Origin: Arcicella sp040387735 | GTDB taxonomy: Bacteria; Bacteroidota; Bacteroidia; Cytophagales; Spirosomataceae | Direction of reading: 5' to 3' | Length of the DNA stretch: 40,641 bases | Assembly (NCBI GenBank): GCA_040387735.1 | Contig: JAZKDE010000103.1 | Span: 1-40,641, forward strand | Shown here: positions 1 through 8,278 of the stretch, one piece after another | How the letters are laid out: each line of letters starts with the position of its first letter | Numbering within the stretch: position 1 is the first letter of the stretch | Translations under genes and position numbers: made by a program | Notes under the pieces: model-generated | What the model was told of the DNA's origin: nothing | The model's database searches: none | Seen by the model: only the letters and a program-made list of their open reading frames with translations

Positions 1-919
1 TTGCTGGGGAAATTGGGCAATAAAAAAGGCGACTTAAGTCGCCTTTTTTAATCAAAATCACTCCGCTATCCGTTCCAATCCAGAGCGTTCCTTCTTGGTC
101 GTACGCCAAAGACATGATGAGATTATCTCGGTCGATTTGTTTCGAGTTATAAAAAACCTCGGAGATTTTACGGGTAATTAAGTCAATTTTATAGATTCCA
201 TTCCCTCTTGTTCCAACCAAAATATTTCCTTTGGGGTCTTCAAAAAAGCCTGATATTTGGTTTTTCTTAGGGTTTAAATTATTCTCTAACCTAAACGATT
301 TAATGGTATTATTAGGCGAGAATTGCGTAATCTCCCCAAAATGTCCACCCATCAAAATATTTCCTTTGCGGTCTTGGATAATCTGCGAAACGTCATTAGT
401 GGTGATTGGGCCAGATTCAACTTTTCGCCATTTGACGGTTTTTCGTTTATTATCAAAACCCAAAAGCCCATATCGGTAAGTTGAAACCCAAATTTTGTTG
501 TCTTTCGTGGCAATAATTGAGGAAACGCTAATTTTACCAATATCACTTTTGTCATCGGCTTGCAGAAAATGAATAAACTTTCCTGATTTTTTATCCAATT
601 TATTTACCCCACCATCAACCGTTCCAATCCATAAATTATCATCAATATCCTCAGTTATTGCGGAAATATTACTGCTACTAATGGAATTGGAGTCGTTAAA
701 AACATGGCGATAAATGGTAAAACTATAACCATCATACTTATTAAGACCATCTCGGGTAGCAAACCAGATAAAACCTTTTTTATCCTGAAACATTTTGAGA
801 ACGGTACTTTGGGAAAGCCCTTGTTGGTTTCCGATGCGTTCAAAGCGAAGTTGAGCTATTGAAGGGAAATAACAATAGCCAAAGAAGTAAACGAAAAATA
901 TGAGTATTCGAAGTTGCAT
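1..919 (-). CDS. Partial two-component-regulator propeller (Reg_prop) protein
   Basis: I translated this frame directly; it stays open from an ATG at 919 to the window edge (306 codons). The N-terminus has a hydrophobic signal-like stretch (about residues 3-22). It is followed by repeated propeller blades with the typical wording: GFIWFATRDGLNKYDG, NLWIGTVDGGVNKL, KIWVSTYRYGLLGF, NILVGTRGNGIYKI and TLWIGTDSGV. In Bacteroidota such seven-bladed sensor domains usually precede a membrane segment and a histidine kinase or HTH output in proteins over 900 residues; that part is not in the window. The last 20 or so residues are encoded across a perfect terminator-like palindrome (21-50) and do not look like a propeller blade, so the gene may be truncated here rather than simply cut by the window. 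The family call is secure; whether it is intact is not. Confidence 0.8.
   Translation of the reverse strand, partial: MQLRILIFFVYFFGYCYFPSIAQLRFERIGNQQGLSQSTVLKMFQDKKGFIWFATRDGLNKYDGYSFTIYRHVFNDSNSISSSNISAITEDIDDNLWIGTVDGGVNKLDKKSGKFIHFLQADDKSDIGKISVSSIIATKDNKIWVSTYRYGLLGFDNKRKTVKWRKVESGPITTNDVSQIIQDRKGNILMGGHFGEITQFSPNNTIKSFRLENNLNPKKNQISGFFEDPKGNILVGTRGNGIYKIDLITRKISEVFYNSKQIDRDNLIMSLAYDQEGTLWIGTDSGVILIKKGDLSRLFYCPISPA
21..50. terminator. 30-bp perfect palindrome, terminator-like
   Basis: The stretch is a perfect inverted repeat: an A6 run, GGCGACTTAAGTCGCC, then a T6 run. A possible plus-strand gene end reads AGEIGQ and stops with TAA at 21-23, exactly where the hairpin begins, as expected for a terminator of a gene arriving from the left. 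It lies inside the open minus-strand frame of the propeller protein. Confidence 0.55.
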
Positions 920-977
920 AAACCGAAAGCTTCAATACGCAATTTAAGAAGATTTCAGTTGAGATAAAAGAAGTAAA

Positions 978-1619
978 TTAATTAACGGAATGATACAAGA
1001 GAAAGCTCAGCAATCGCTCAAAGGTTAAAAGTTCCTCAGGCGTTGCTCCAATTTTCAATAAGGTGTTTCGGTGTTTTTCCGCCAAGTCAAGAAATTTCTC
1101 ATCGTAAACCAATTTTGCACAAATAACTCCCTTAAAACTCCGATGTACTTGATTGTAAACATATTTACAGGCTTTAGAAGGCGTTTTATTAAATATTTCG
1201 TTCATTGCCTGCAAACTATCCGATTCGTTTAGGAATGGGAAACCTTGATTGAGCAAAAATTCTTTTACAATATCACAGACATCTTCCACGTCAGGTTCGG
1301 TCATCATTTTGTATCTAAAATATTTTGCATCATTATATTTTCCAATCGAAATAACGATAGTGTTAGAATCATTCCAAAAATCACGGGTATTTCCCAAAAA
1401 CTGCTGAGCGATTTGTTCAACTTGATTACTTCTACAACCAAAATTAACCTCCAGCCAAACTTCATCATCGTAAGCGGTTGCTGTAAAAATGACATTTTGA
1501 AAACCCGTTGGTGTAACTTTACGGAATTGTTTTTTATCCGCCATCAACACAAACCCATGCTTTTCAAAAAACAGGCGTAATTTCTCGTAAAGAGCAGTCT
1601 CGAATGGTTTTACCAGCAT
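978..1619 (-). CDS. Uncharacterised 213-residue protein
   Basis: This is a complete frame starting at ATG 1619, soluble and mixed alpha/beta in character, with no signal peptide or membrane segment. I do not recognise a catalytic motif. The N-terminal half (residues about 1-60), with a KHGFVLMADKKQFRKV segment and alternating aromatic residues, resembles small DUF4304-like proteins that start with a helix followed by a beta sheet, but this likeness is weak. The C-terminal 60 residues are helical. It sits 58 bp upstream of the propeller gene on the same strand and could be co-transcribed with it. No function is proposed. Confidence 0.6.
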   Translation of the reverse strand: MLVKPFETALYEKLRLFFEKHGFVLMADKKQFRKVTPTGFQNVIFTATAYDDEVWLEVNFGCRSNQVEQIAQQFLGNTRDFWNDSNTIVISIGKYNDAKYFRYKMMTEPDVEDVCDIVKEFLLNQGFPFLNESDSLQAMNEIFNKTPSKACKYVYNQVHRSFKGVICAKLVYDEKFLDLAEKHRNTLLKIGATPEELLTFERLLSFLLYHSVN

Positions 1620-1845
1620 GATTTCGTAGGTTTTATCTTTGAATAATATTTCTATTAATAATTCAATAATAGAAATTTATCTCAGAATTGTTAATTAAAA
1701 TTTATTATAAATGAATGGTGGATATTTTTAAAATTAAACTAAGCGTACCATATTTTGTTTTGAAAACGGATGGATTATACGTTATAGTATTCATAAATTG
1801 ACCGAAAAATAAAAAACATTATTTACTCCTAAAAGATGCGATAAA

Positions 1846-2352
1846 ATGCAAAAAATATTAATCATTTCAGATACACATAGTTACCTCGACGAACGCCTAA
1901 TGCCTCACGTGGATTGGTGCGACCAAATCTGGCACGCTGGCGATTGGGGTAATGTGGCATTATCGGATACACTCGAAGCCTTTAAACCCATTGAAGGCGT
2001 TTATGGCAACATTGACGGAGCAACTTTACGACAAATTTATCAAAAAATCAACCATTTTACCTGCGAAGAACTCATCGTGGGTATGACCCACATTGCGGGA
2101 GCCCCTTCAAAATATAAACCCGATGCTTTGGAGTGCTTTGCTATTGAAAAACCCGACATTTTTGTGTGCGGACATTCTCACATTTTGCAAGTAAAACGAG
2201 ATTTAAATCGTAATGGAATGCTATTTATCAATCCTGGGGCGGCGGGAACGCACGGTTTTCATACAGTTCAAACAGCGGTGAGACTAAAAATTGATGGTAA
2301 ACGTATTTTTGACGTAGAAATTGTAGAAATGGAAAAACGCAACAAGATTTAG
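1846..2352 (+). CDS. YfcE/MJ0936-type metallophosphodiesterase
   Basis: The 168-residue protein has the full set of calcineurin-like metallophosphoesterase motifs in order: ISDTHSY near the N-terminus (DxH metal ligands), HAGDWGN (GD), YGNIDG (GNxD), MTHIAG (H) and CGHSHI (GHxH), then NPGA. These residues bind two divalent metals. Family members are small cytoplasmic phosphodiesterases acting on model phosphodiester substrates; the physiological substrate is usually unknown. Length is normal for the family. The gene stands alone, with 226 bp of AT-rich DNA in front and a hairpin repeat directly behind. Confidence 0.88.
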   Translation: MQKILIISDTHSYLDERLMPHVDWCDQIWHAGDWGNVALSDTLEAFKPIEGVYGNIDGATLRQIYQKINHFTCEELIVGMTHIAGAPSKYKPDALECFAIEKPDIFVCGHSHILQVKRDLNRNGMLFINPGAAGTHGFHTVQTAVRLKIDGKRIFDVEIVEMEKRNKI

Positions 2353-2355
2353 CGT

Positions 2356-2410
2356 AGTGATTTGTGATTTAGTGAGTTGTAAATAATCCCTCACCAAATC
2401 TCAAATCACT
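2356..2410. repeat. Hairpin repeat of the AATCACT family, copy 1
   Basis: Arms of 21 bp (2356-2376 and 2390-2410) pair with two mismatches around a 13-nt loop. The right side continues into more CACTAAATCACAA-like words up to about 2460. Copies of similar sequence lie at 6280-6314 and 8279-8340. Its position just behind the phosphodiesterase gene would let it work as a terminator, though there is no clear T run. Confidence 0.6.
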
Positions 2411-2472
2411 GAAGCACAATCCACCACTCACCATTCCCTAAATCACAATTCTCTAAATCCTTCTCATTTACA

Positions 2473-2484
2473 TGATTTTTATCA
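2473..2484. promoter_or_regulatory. FNR/CRP-type box upstream of the cbb3 operon
   Basis: TGATTTTTATCA is a perfect TGAT-N4-ATCA palindrome, the core of the FNR/ANR/FixK consensus TTGAT-N4-ATCAA. Read on the minus strand, its surroundings (AACTGATAAAAATCATG) match 16 of 17 bases of the box at 15685-15696. It lies 101 bp before ccoS. A weak TATAGTTT at 2528-2535 would put the start site about 63 bp from the box centre, near a class I activator position; that spacing is an inference. Confidence 0.6.
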
Positions 2485-2499
2485 GTTTTACAACTGATA
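2480..2499. promoter_or_regulatory. 8-bp inverted repeat overlapping the FNR box
   Basis: TATCAGTT-TTAC-AACTGATA is a perfect inverted repeat in the ccoS upstream region. It shares its left arm with the FNR-type box at 2473-2484, so the two sites could not be occupied at once. No regulator can be named. Confidence 0.35.
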
Positions 2500-2584
2500 C
2501 ATACGCCCTTCCACTCTGACTCTCCTCATATAGTTTTCTGACGGTTTCTATCAATTTTGCAGAAACAATTTACTACTTCATCCG

Positions 2585-2755
2585 ATGCAAATTATCTATT
2601 TTATGATTGGTGTAAGTTTACTAATGGCTTTAGGGTTTTTAGCAGCTTTTTTCTGGGCGATGTCAAAAGGACAAAATGATGACCTCCACACACCAGCCAT
2701 GAGGATATTATTAGACGATGACGTTCAAATAAACCCTGTGCCAAAAAATAATTAA
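2585..2755 (+). CDS. ccoS: cbb3 oxidase assembly protein CcoS
   Basis: This 56-residue protein has one membrane segment (about residues 3-25, ending FFWAMSKGQNDDL) and a short acidic tail. The combination of one helix, the FxWAxxxGQxDDL stretch and an acidic end is typical of CcoS, which is needed for cofactor insertion into cbb3 oxidases. It is the first gene of the oxidase locus, 14 bp before the Cys-rich peptide and 135 bp before ccoNO, and follows an FNR-type box. The ATG at 2585 is the only reasonable start. Confidence 0.88.
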   Translation: MQIIYFMIGVSLLMALGFLAAFFWAMSKGQNDDLHTPAMRILLDDDVQINPVPKNN

Positions 2756-2769
2756 AAACTTTTGTAACA

Positions 2770-2883
2770 ATGAAAAATCAGCCACAAGTCTCCACCAATC
2801 ACGAACACAAAAAGTGTAAATGTGACAAAGAATGTAACCGTTGCAAAGCAATGAAACTAATTGATTTAGAAAAGTTTAAATAA
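2770..2883 (+). CDS. 37-residue Cys-rich peptide between ccoS and ccoNO
   Basis: A complete ATG-to-TAA frame lies tightly between ccoS (14 bp) and ccoNO (7 bp). The peptide is hydrophilic and Lys-rich, with a compact cluster at residues 16-25 of the form C-x-C-x3-C-x2-C, preceded by two histidines (H11, H13) and followed by a short amphipathic helix ending in LEKFK. No signal or membrane segment is seen. The four Cys and two His could bind a metal. I do not know this peptide. Its position suggests a role in oxidase maturation, for example handling copper, but this is inference. Confidence 0.6.
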   Translation: MKNQPQVSTNHEHKKCKCDKECNRCKAMKLIDLEKFK

Positions 2884-2890
2884 TATAGCA

Positions 2891-5020
2891 ATGTCAGCCA
2901 TTAATACAAACGTAGAACATTTTGAGTACGACAATAGAATCGTCCGAAATTTCGCCCTTGCCTCCATTATTTTTGCCATTGTTGGGTTACTGGTAGGTTT
3001 ACTGATTGCCACCCAACTTTTTATGCCCGCTGCCAATATGACGCAGTATTTTACCTTTGGGCGTATTCGGGCATTACACACCAACGCTGTTATTTTCGCC
3101 TTTGTTGGTAATGCCATCTTTGCGGGTGTTTATTACTCGCTTCAACGGCTTTGTAAAGCTCGTCTTTTCAGTGATTTACTTTCCAAGATTCACTTTTGGG
3201 GTTGGCAATTAATCATTTTATCCGCAGCCATTACTTTACCTTTGGGGATGAGTACCTCCAAAGAATACGCCGAATTAGAATGGCCAATTGATATTGCCAT
3301 TGCCGTTATTTGGGTAGTATTTGGTATTAACATGTTTGGAACAATCTTCAAACGTCGTGAGCGTCATTTATACGTAGCCATCTGGTTTTACATTGCTACT
3401 TTCGTAACCATTGCTTTATTACACATTGTGAATTCGTTAGCCATTCCAGTTTCTTTGACTAAAAGTTATTCGCTTTACGCAGGTGTACAAGATGCTTTGG
3501 TACAATGGTGGTACGGACATAATGCGGTTGCGTTTTTCTTAACAACTCCTTTTTTGGGTCTGATGTATTATTTCTTACCTAAAATGGCTAACCGCCCTGT
3601 CTATTCATATAAATTATCTATACTTCACTTTTGGTCTTTGATTTTCTTGTACATCTGGGCTGGGCCTCACCACTTACTTTATACAAGTTTACCAGACTGG
3701 GCTCAATCATTAGGAACGGTATTTTCAATTATGTTGATTGCTCCATCTTGGGGTGGTATGATTAACGGTTTATTGACGCTTCGTGGTGCTTGGGACAGAG
3801 TTCGAGAAGACCCAAGGTTGAAAATGATGGTAGTCGGAATTACTGCTTATGGTATGGCAACTTTTGAAGGACCAATGCTTTCTTTGAAAAACATCAACGC
3901 TATTGCCCACTATACCGACTGGATTCCTGCACACGTACACGTTGGTGCGTTAGGTTGGAATGGCTTCCTTTCATTTGCGGTAATGTATTATATGATTCCG
4001 AAAATGTACGGAAATGAGATGTTCTCTAAAAAATTGATGAATGCTCACTTTTGGTTAGGAACATTAGGGATTTTATTCTGGGCAGTGCCGATGTATATTT
4101 CAGGTTTTACTCAAGGAATGATGTGGAAAGAGTTCACTGCGGAAGGAAACTTGAAATACGGTAGTTTCTTGGAAACAACGTTACAGGTTATTCCAATGTA
4201 TTATTTGAGAGCTTTGGGTGGATTATTCTACTTGTCAGGTGCTTTGATTGGTGCATATAATATCTTCAAAACGATGTTAGCGGGCAAATTAATAGCCAAT
4301 GAAGCCGCTCAAGCTCCAGCACTTGAAGAAGTTTATGTGGCACAAGGCAGTGATTCTTACTGGCACAAATGGGTTGAACGTAAACCGTTACAAATGTTAT
4401 TCTGGTCATTAATTGTAGTTGCAATTGGCGGTATGGTTGAAATTATTCCAACTTTCATGGTTCAATCAAATGTTCCAACCATTGCATCAGTAATGCCTTA
4501 TACACCATTAGAATTACAAGGTAGAGATTTATACATCCGTGAAGGTTGTGTGTCATGTCACAGCCAGATGATTCGTCCATTTCGTTCAGAAACAGAACGT
4601 TACGGTGAATATTCAAAAGCAGGTGAATTTGTGTATGACCACCCATTCCTGTGGGGTTCAAAAAGAACTGGTCCAGATTTACACAGAGAAGGTGGAAAAT
4701 ATCCAGACTCTTGGCATTATCACCACATGAGAGATCCAACTTCAATGTCGCCAGGTTCAATTATGCCACCTTACGAATGGTTATTGGAACAAAAATTAAA
4801 TACGTCTAATACCAAAGATAAGTTGAAAGCCATGAAAACATTGGGGGTTCCTTATGATGATTATGCCATAAAAAATGCGGACAATGACTTGGCAGAACAA
4901 GCAAAAGGTATTTCAGCTAATTTGGCAAAAGAAGGCGTTAAAGTATCTTCTGACAAAGAAATCATTGCTTTAATTGCTTATCTACAACGAATAGGAACAG
5001 ATATTAAGAAGGGTCAATAG
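2891..5020 (+). CDS. ccoNO: Fused cbb3 oxidase subunits I and II (CcoNO)
   Basis: The 709-residue protein joins catalytic subunit I (about residues 1-485) to the membrane-anchored mono-heme cytochrome c subunit II (about 500-709). Subunit I shows the His ligands of cbb3 oxidases: an RALHTNAV segment, WWYGHNAV, the AGPHHLLYT Cu-B pair with a Tyr shortly before it, and PAHVHVGALGW for the two b-type hemes. After a linker there is another membrane helix and the CcoO domain with CVSCH (residues 553-557), a PFRSETERYGEYS stretch and IMPPYEW containing the Met ligand. It reduces oxygen at low concentrations and pumps protons in the inner membrane. Fusion of CcoN and CcoO is known in Bacteroidota; most other bacteria encode them separately. 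Confidence 0.95.
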   Translation: MSAINTNVEHFEYDNRIVRNFALASIIFAIVGLLVGLLIATQLFMPAANMTQYFTFGRIRALHTNAVIFAFVGNAIFAGVYYSLQRLCKARLFSDLLSKIHFWGWQLIILSAAITLPLGMSTSKEYAELEWPIDIAIAVIWVVFGINMFGTIFKRRERHLYVAIWFYIATFVTIALLHIVNSLAIPVSLTKSYSLYAGVQDALVQWWYGHNAVAFFLTTPFLGLMYYFLPKMANRPVYSYKLSILHFWSLIFLYIWAGPHHLLYTSLPDWAQSLGTVFSIMLIAPSWGGMINGLLTLRGAWDRVREDPRLKMMVVGITAYGMATFEGPMLSLKNINAIAHYTDWIPAHVHVGALGWNGFLSFAVMYYMIPKMYGNEMFSKKLMNAHFWLGTLGILFWAVPMYISGFTQGMMWKEFTAEGNLKYGSFLETTLQVIPMYYLRALGGLFYLSGALIGAYNIFKTMLAGKLIANEAAQAPALEEVYVAQGSDSYWHKWVERKPLQMLFWSLIVVAIGGMVEIIPTFMVQSNVPTIASVMPYTPLELQGRDLYIREGCVSCHSQMIRPFRSETERYGEYSKAGEFVYDHPFLWGSKRTGPDLHREGGKYPDSWHYHHMRDPTSMSPGSIMPPYEWLLEQKLNTSNTKDKLKAMKTLGVPYDDYAIKNADNDLAEQAKGISANLAKEGVKVSSDKEIIALIAYLQRIGTDIKKGQ

Positions 5021-5156
5021 TCACATATTATGTATTTGGTGCTAAGATGGAAACGGAACAGTAAACAATTGATAATCAAATTGTAACCAATCAATGTTTA
5101 CTGTTTCACTTAATACTTCGGACATAATACTTAATACAATAAAAACATCAAAAGCC

Positions 5157-5333
5157 ATGTTCAAGCAATTCTTAGATAAAATGCAGGGTGCGGATATTCC
5201 GATGATTACCTCACTCCTCATATTTTTTGTATTCTTTTTATTGGTAGGTACTTATTTATTCATCATTGATAAAAAACACCTTACCTATATGAGTAACCTA
5301 CCACTCAACGAAGAACAAACTGCTATACAATGA
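5157..5333 (+). CDS. ccoQ: CcoQ-like small cbb3 oxidase subunit
   Basis: The 58-residue protein has one membrane segment (about residues 17-39, SLLIFFVFFLLVGTYLFII) followed by a charged cytoplasmic tail, as in CcoQ/FixQ. The frame is open further up to 5094, but the extra 21 residues are not membrane-like and the family is short, so I choose the ATG at 5157. Its TGA stop overlaps the ccoP start in an ATGA, which implies translational coupling. Confidence 0.8.
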   Translation: MFKQFLDKMQGADIPMITSLLIFFVFFLLVGTYLFIIDKKHLTYMSNLPLNEEQTAIQ

Positions 5334-6181
5334 AAAAGATATTTATCCTCCCGCTTCTATTAACATCTTACATGATGAATGGAGCAACTTTACCCAAACC
5401 TGTGCTATTAGCCACCAATTCTGGATTATCTTTTTATGAGATAACATTGGTAAGTGCTGTGTTTGTCATGTGCCTTGTTTTGTTGTTTGTAACTTACAAT
5501 TTACAGCAATTGGTAAAAGCCTTAGTGCAACCTCAAGAACAAGAAAATAATGCTTACGCTGAGGCCATGCAAAACAGAACTTTCTGGCAAAAGTTTTGGA
5601 GTTTGAAACCGCTCTCGATGGAGAAAGATATGATGATTGAACACGAGTTTGATGGTATTGCCGAATTGGACAATCCTACTCCTCCGTGGTTTATGTATCT
5701 TTTCTATTCGACGATTGTCTTTGCGGTTGTTTATTTATTTGCCTTCCATATTGTTGGAAATGGACACATTATGACCAATGAATATTCAGAAGAAATTGCC
5801 GTGGCTGATAAAGCTCACGAACAATACATGAAGAAATTTGCCAATTCTGTCAATGAAAATAACGTAAAGGTTTTGACCGATGCGAAATCACTGGAAGATG
5901 GCAGTAAGATTTATATTCAAAATTGCGTGGCTTGTCACGGAGATAAAGGACAAGGAATTGTAGGACCAAATTTGACCGATGAATTTTGGTTACACGGAGG
6001 TACGACCAAAGAAATTTTCCATACCATTACCGAAGGTGTACCAGAAAAAGGGATGATTTCTTGGAAAAAATCATTGAATCCAATTCAAGTTCAACACGTA
6101 GTAAGTTATTTAAGTACATTACAAGGAACAAAACCAGCTAATCCGAAAGCCCCACAGGGCGATAAGTATGTAGCAAAATAA
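5330..6181 (+). CDS. ccoP: cbb3 oxidase subunit III (CcoP), single-heme type
   Basis: The 283-residue protein has an N-terminal hydrophobic segment (possibly a cleaved signal), a second membrane segment at about 35-60, then the CcoP N-terminal domain with TPPWFMYLFY and a further membrane helix. One cytochrome c domain follows, with CVACH at 199-203 and KGMISW carrying the probable Met ligand. Proteobacterial CcoP has two heme-c domains; only one is present here, as is common in Bacteroidota. It takes electrons from periplasmic cytochrome c and passes them to the CcoO part of CcoNO. Confidence 0.93.
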   Translation: MKKIFILPLLLTSYMMNGATLPKPVLLATNSGLSFYEITLVSAVFVMCLVLLFVTYNLQQLVKALVQPQEQENNAYAEAMQNRTFWQKFWSLKPLSMEKDMMIEHEFDGIAELDNPTPPWFMYLFYSTIVFAVVYLFAFHIVGNGHIMTNEYSEEIAVADKAHEQYMKKFANSVNENNVKVLTDAKSLEDGSKIYIQNCVACHGDKGQGIVGPNLTDEFWLHGGTTKEIFHTITEGVPEKGMISWKKSLNPIQVQHVVSYLSTLQGTKPANPKAPQGDKYVAK

Positions 6182-6197
6182 GATTTAGTGGAAAGTC

Positions 6198-6314
6198 GTA
6201 AGTTTCATAGTCGTAATACAAAATGGTTTTATAGCTATGAAAACTTACAGATTTTCAAAAAATGATTATCAGTGAAATAAATCACTCAATCACAACTCAC
6301 TAAATCACTCAATT
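6198..6314. repeat. Intergenic hairpin plus AATCACT-family repeat, copy 2
   Basis: The ccoP-ccoG gap holds two structures. GTAAGTTTCATAG (6198-6210) pairs with CTATGAAAACTTAC (6235-6248) except for one bulged base. Then 6280-6314 is made of AATCACTCAATCAC and CACTAAATCACTCAATT words, like the hairpin arms at 2356-2410 and 8279-8340. A possible left partner is GATTTAGTG at 6182-6190. A CRP-like GTGA-N6-TCAC at 6272-6283 falls on the edge of the repeat and is probably part of it. Confidence 0.5.
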
Positions 6315-6318
6315 AGTT

Positions 6319-7743
6319 ATGAAACCAGCAAAAATAGATACCACCAATTACCGTGACCACCTTTCTAATGTTACGGATTCTGGTAAAAGAATTTGGATTT
6401 ATCCACGAATTGTAATTGGTCAGTTTTATAAACTTCGTACTTATTTTTCGTGGCTATTGTTGGGTTTATTATTGGGTTTACCTTGGGTAGAAGTTGACGG
6501 ACATCCAATATTTCTTTTCAATGTTTTAGAACGTAGATTTATCTTTTTTGGGGTAACATTTTTCCCTCAAGATTTTCACTTGGTTGCCATTGGTTTGCTT
6601 ACATTTATCGTTTTTATTATCTTATTTACGGTAATTTTTGGTAGAGTTTGGTGCGGTTGGGCTTGTCCACAAACGATTTTCATGGAAATGCTTTTTCGCA
6701 AAGTTGAAATTCTAATTGAAGGTGACCACAATGCACAAAGACGATTAGATCAACAACCTTGGACAACCGAAAAAATCTGGAAAAAAACGCTCAAACATTC
6801 TGTATTCTTGCTATTATCATTTTTTATTGCCAATGTCTTTTTAGCTTATCTTATTGGTAAAAAAGAATTGTTCGCCATTATCTTCGACAACCCTCTTAAT
6901 CACTTAGTCGGCTTATTTGCCATTGCTATTTTTACCACCGTTTTTTATTTTGTTTTTGCTCGTTTCCGTGAATTAGTTTGTATTGTGGTTTGTCCCTACG
7001 GACGTTTACAAGGAGTTATGCTGGACAAAAAATCCATTGTTGTAGCTTATGATTTTATCCGTGGAGAAATTAGAGGCAAGCACCAAACTCCTGCCGAAAA
7101 AGAAGTAGCTATCAGCAAAAGTGAACCCGTTCATGGCTCGTGTATCGACTGTAAAATATGCGTTCAGGTTTGTCCAACGGGAATTGACATCCGCAATGGA
7201 ACCCAATTAGAATGTATCGGTTGTACTGCTTGTATTGACGCTTGCGATGAAGTAATGGATAAAATTGAAGAGCCACGTGGGCTTATTCGTTATGCTTCAA
7301 TGGAGGGAATTGAGCAGAAAAAGAAACTAAAATTCAACTTTAGAATTGCTTCCTATTCATTTGTATTAGTAGCATTATTGGGAGTTTTAGGCTTTTTGTT
7401 ACTTACTCGGAATATGGTTGAAACTACCATTCTGAGAGCTCCAGGATTGATGTACCAAGAAAACGTTGATGGAACGGTTAGTAATCTTTACAACGTACAA
7501 GTTTTAAATAAAAGCTATCAAAAAATACCGATTCAATTCAAACTAAAAAACCATTCGGGACAAATTAAAATGATTGGAAAATCACTTATTGTTCAGCCTG
7601 GAGAAGTAGCAGAATCATCATTTTTTATTATAGTTTCACCAAAATCATTGCAAGAAAGTAGCGTCAAATTAGAGGTAGAAGTGATTTCAGAAGGAAAGAC
7701 TATTGATGTTGTAAAAACGAAGTTTCAAGGTCCAATTGAGTAG
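6319..7743 (+). CDS. ccoG: Cytochrome oxidase accessory ferredoxin-like protein CcoG
   Basis: The 474-residue membrane protein has several helices and three cysteine motif groups: CGWACPQ at 112-117, with a second group at LVCIVVCPYGR, and two ferredoxin [4Fe-4S] motifs at C275/C278/C281/C285 (last Cys before Pro) and C299/C302/C305/C309. The C-terminal 120 residues form an Ig-like periplasmic domain. In characterised species CcoG reduces Cu(II) to Cu(I) for CcoI-dependent copper supply to cbb3 oxidase. Length and motif order are normal for CcoG/RdxA/FixG. It follows ccoP after a 137-bp repeat-bearing gap. Confidence 0.95.
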   Translation: MKPAKIDTTNYRDHLSNVTDSGKRIWIYPRIVIGQFYKLRTYFSWLLLGLLLGLPWVEVDGHPIFLFNVLERRFIFFGVTFFPQDFHLVAIGLLTFIVFIILFTVIFGRVWCGWACPQTIFMEMLFRKVEILIEGDHNAQRRLDQQPWTTEKIWKKTLKHSVFLLLSFFIANVFLAYLIGKKELFAIIFDNPLNHLVGLFAIAIFTTVFYFVFARFRELVCIVVCPYGRLQGVMLDKKSIVVAYDFIRGEIRGKHQTPAEKEVAISKSEPVHGSCIDCKICVQVCPTGIDIRNGTQLECIGCTACIDACDEVMDKIEEPRGLIRYASMEGIEQKKKLKFNFRIASYSFVLVALLGVLGFLLLTRNMVETTILRAPGLMYQENVDGTVSNLYNVQVLNKSYQKIPIQFKLKNHSGQIKMIGKSLIVQPGEVAESSFFIIVSPKSLQESSVKLEVEVISEGKTIDVVKTKFQGPIE

Positions 7744-7822
7744 TTTTAGCCACGAATTAGGATTAACTACGAAGACTCAAAGAAAAAGTATTTACGAAAG
7801 CATTGCGCCTTCGTGGCTAAAA
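7744..7822. repeat. CCACGAAGGC-type dispersed repeat with 13-bp inverted ends
   Basis: The ccoG-ccoH gap begins with TTTTAGCCACGAA (7744-7756) and ends with its perfect complement TTCGTGGCTAAAA (7810-7822). Between them are words such as ACTACGAAGACTCAAAGA. This matches the style of the widespread intergenic repeat reading CCACGAAGGCGCAAAGACAC; a related copy lies at 37334-37356. The hairpin could act as a processing or stability signal inside the operon. Confidence 0.6.
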
Positions 7823-7840
7823 ATATAAACAAATAACATC

Positions 7841-8266
7841 ATGAACTGGGGAAAATCAATTGTATTAAGTTTTGTTGTCTTTGCCTCATTTATTGGCACG
7901 ATGGCGTACAAAATGGCAACTGCTAAAGTTGATTTGGTACGAACTAATTACTACCAAAAAGAAATAGAATTTCAACAACAAATCAATCGAGTTCACAATT
8001 CAACTGCTCTAAAAAGCAACAAAGCCATGACCTACTCACCCGAAACGCAAGTGTTGAGAATTGGATTCCCAGCAACGGTCAGCAAAGGCGAAGTAACTTT
8101 CTTTCGCCCATCCGACAAAGGCTTAGATTTTACTATACCCATTCAAAAGATTTCATTGTTCAATTATTCCACCGAAAAACTAACCAAAGGTTATTGGAAA
8201 GTCCAAGCTACTTGGACTGACGGTATTCGGGAATATTATTTGGAAGATGAATTGACAATTAAGTAA
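7841..8266 (+). CDS. ccoH: FixH/CcoH-family cbb3 assembly protein
   Basis: The 141-residue protein has one N-terminal membrane helix (about residues 6-24) and a periplasmic domain of about 110 residues rich in beta strands, with YYQKEIEFQQQI just after the helix and a WKVQATWTDG stretch near the end. This is the layout of the FixH family, which supports stable assembly of cbb3 oxidase. Position between ccoG and the SafE-like gene matches conserved Bacteroidota cco loci. Confidence 0.88.
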   Translation: MNWGKSIVLSFVVFASFIGTMAYKMATAKVDLVRTNYYQKEIEFQQQINRVHNSTALKSNKAMTYSPETQVLRIGFPATVSKGEVTFFRPSDKGLDFTIPIQKISLFNYSTEKLTKGYWKVQATWTDGIREYYLEDELTIK

Positions 8267-8278
8267 TTTAATTAGTTA

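Noticed and set aside
5094..5156. Longer N-terminus for ccoQ
   Set aside because: The extra 21 residues are not typical of the family and an ATG at 5157 gives normal length.
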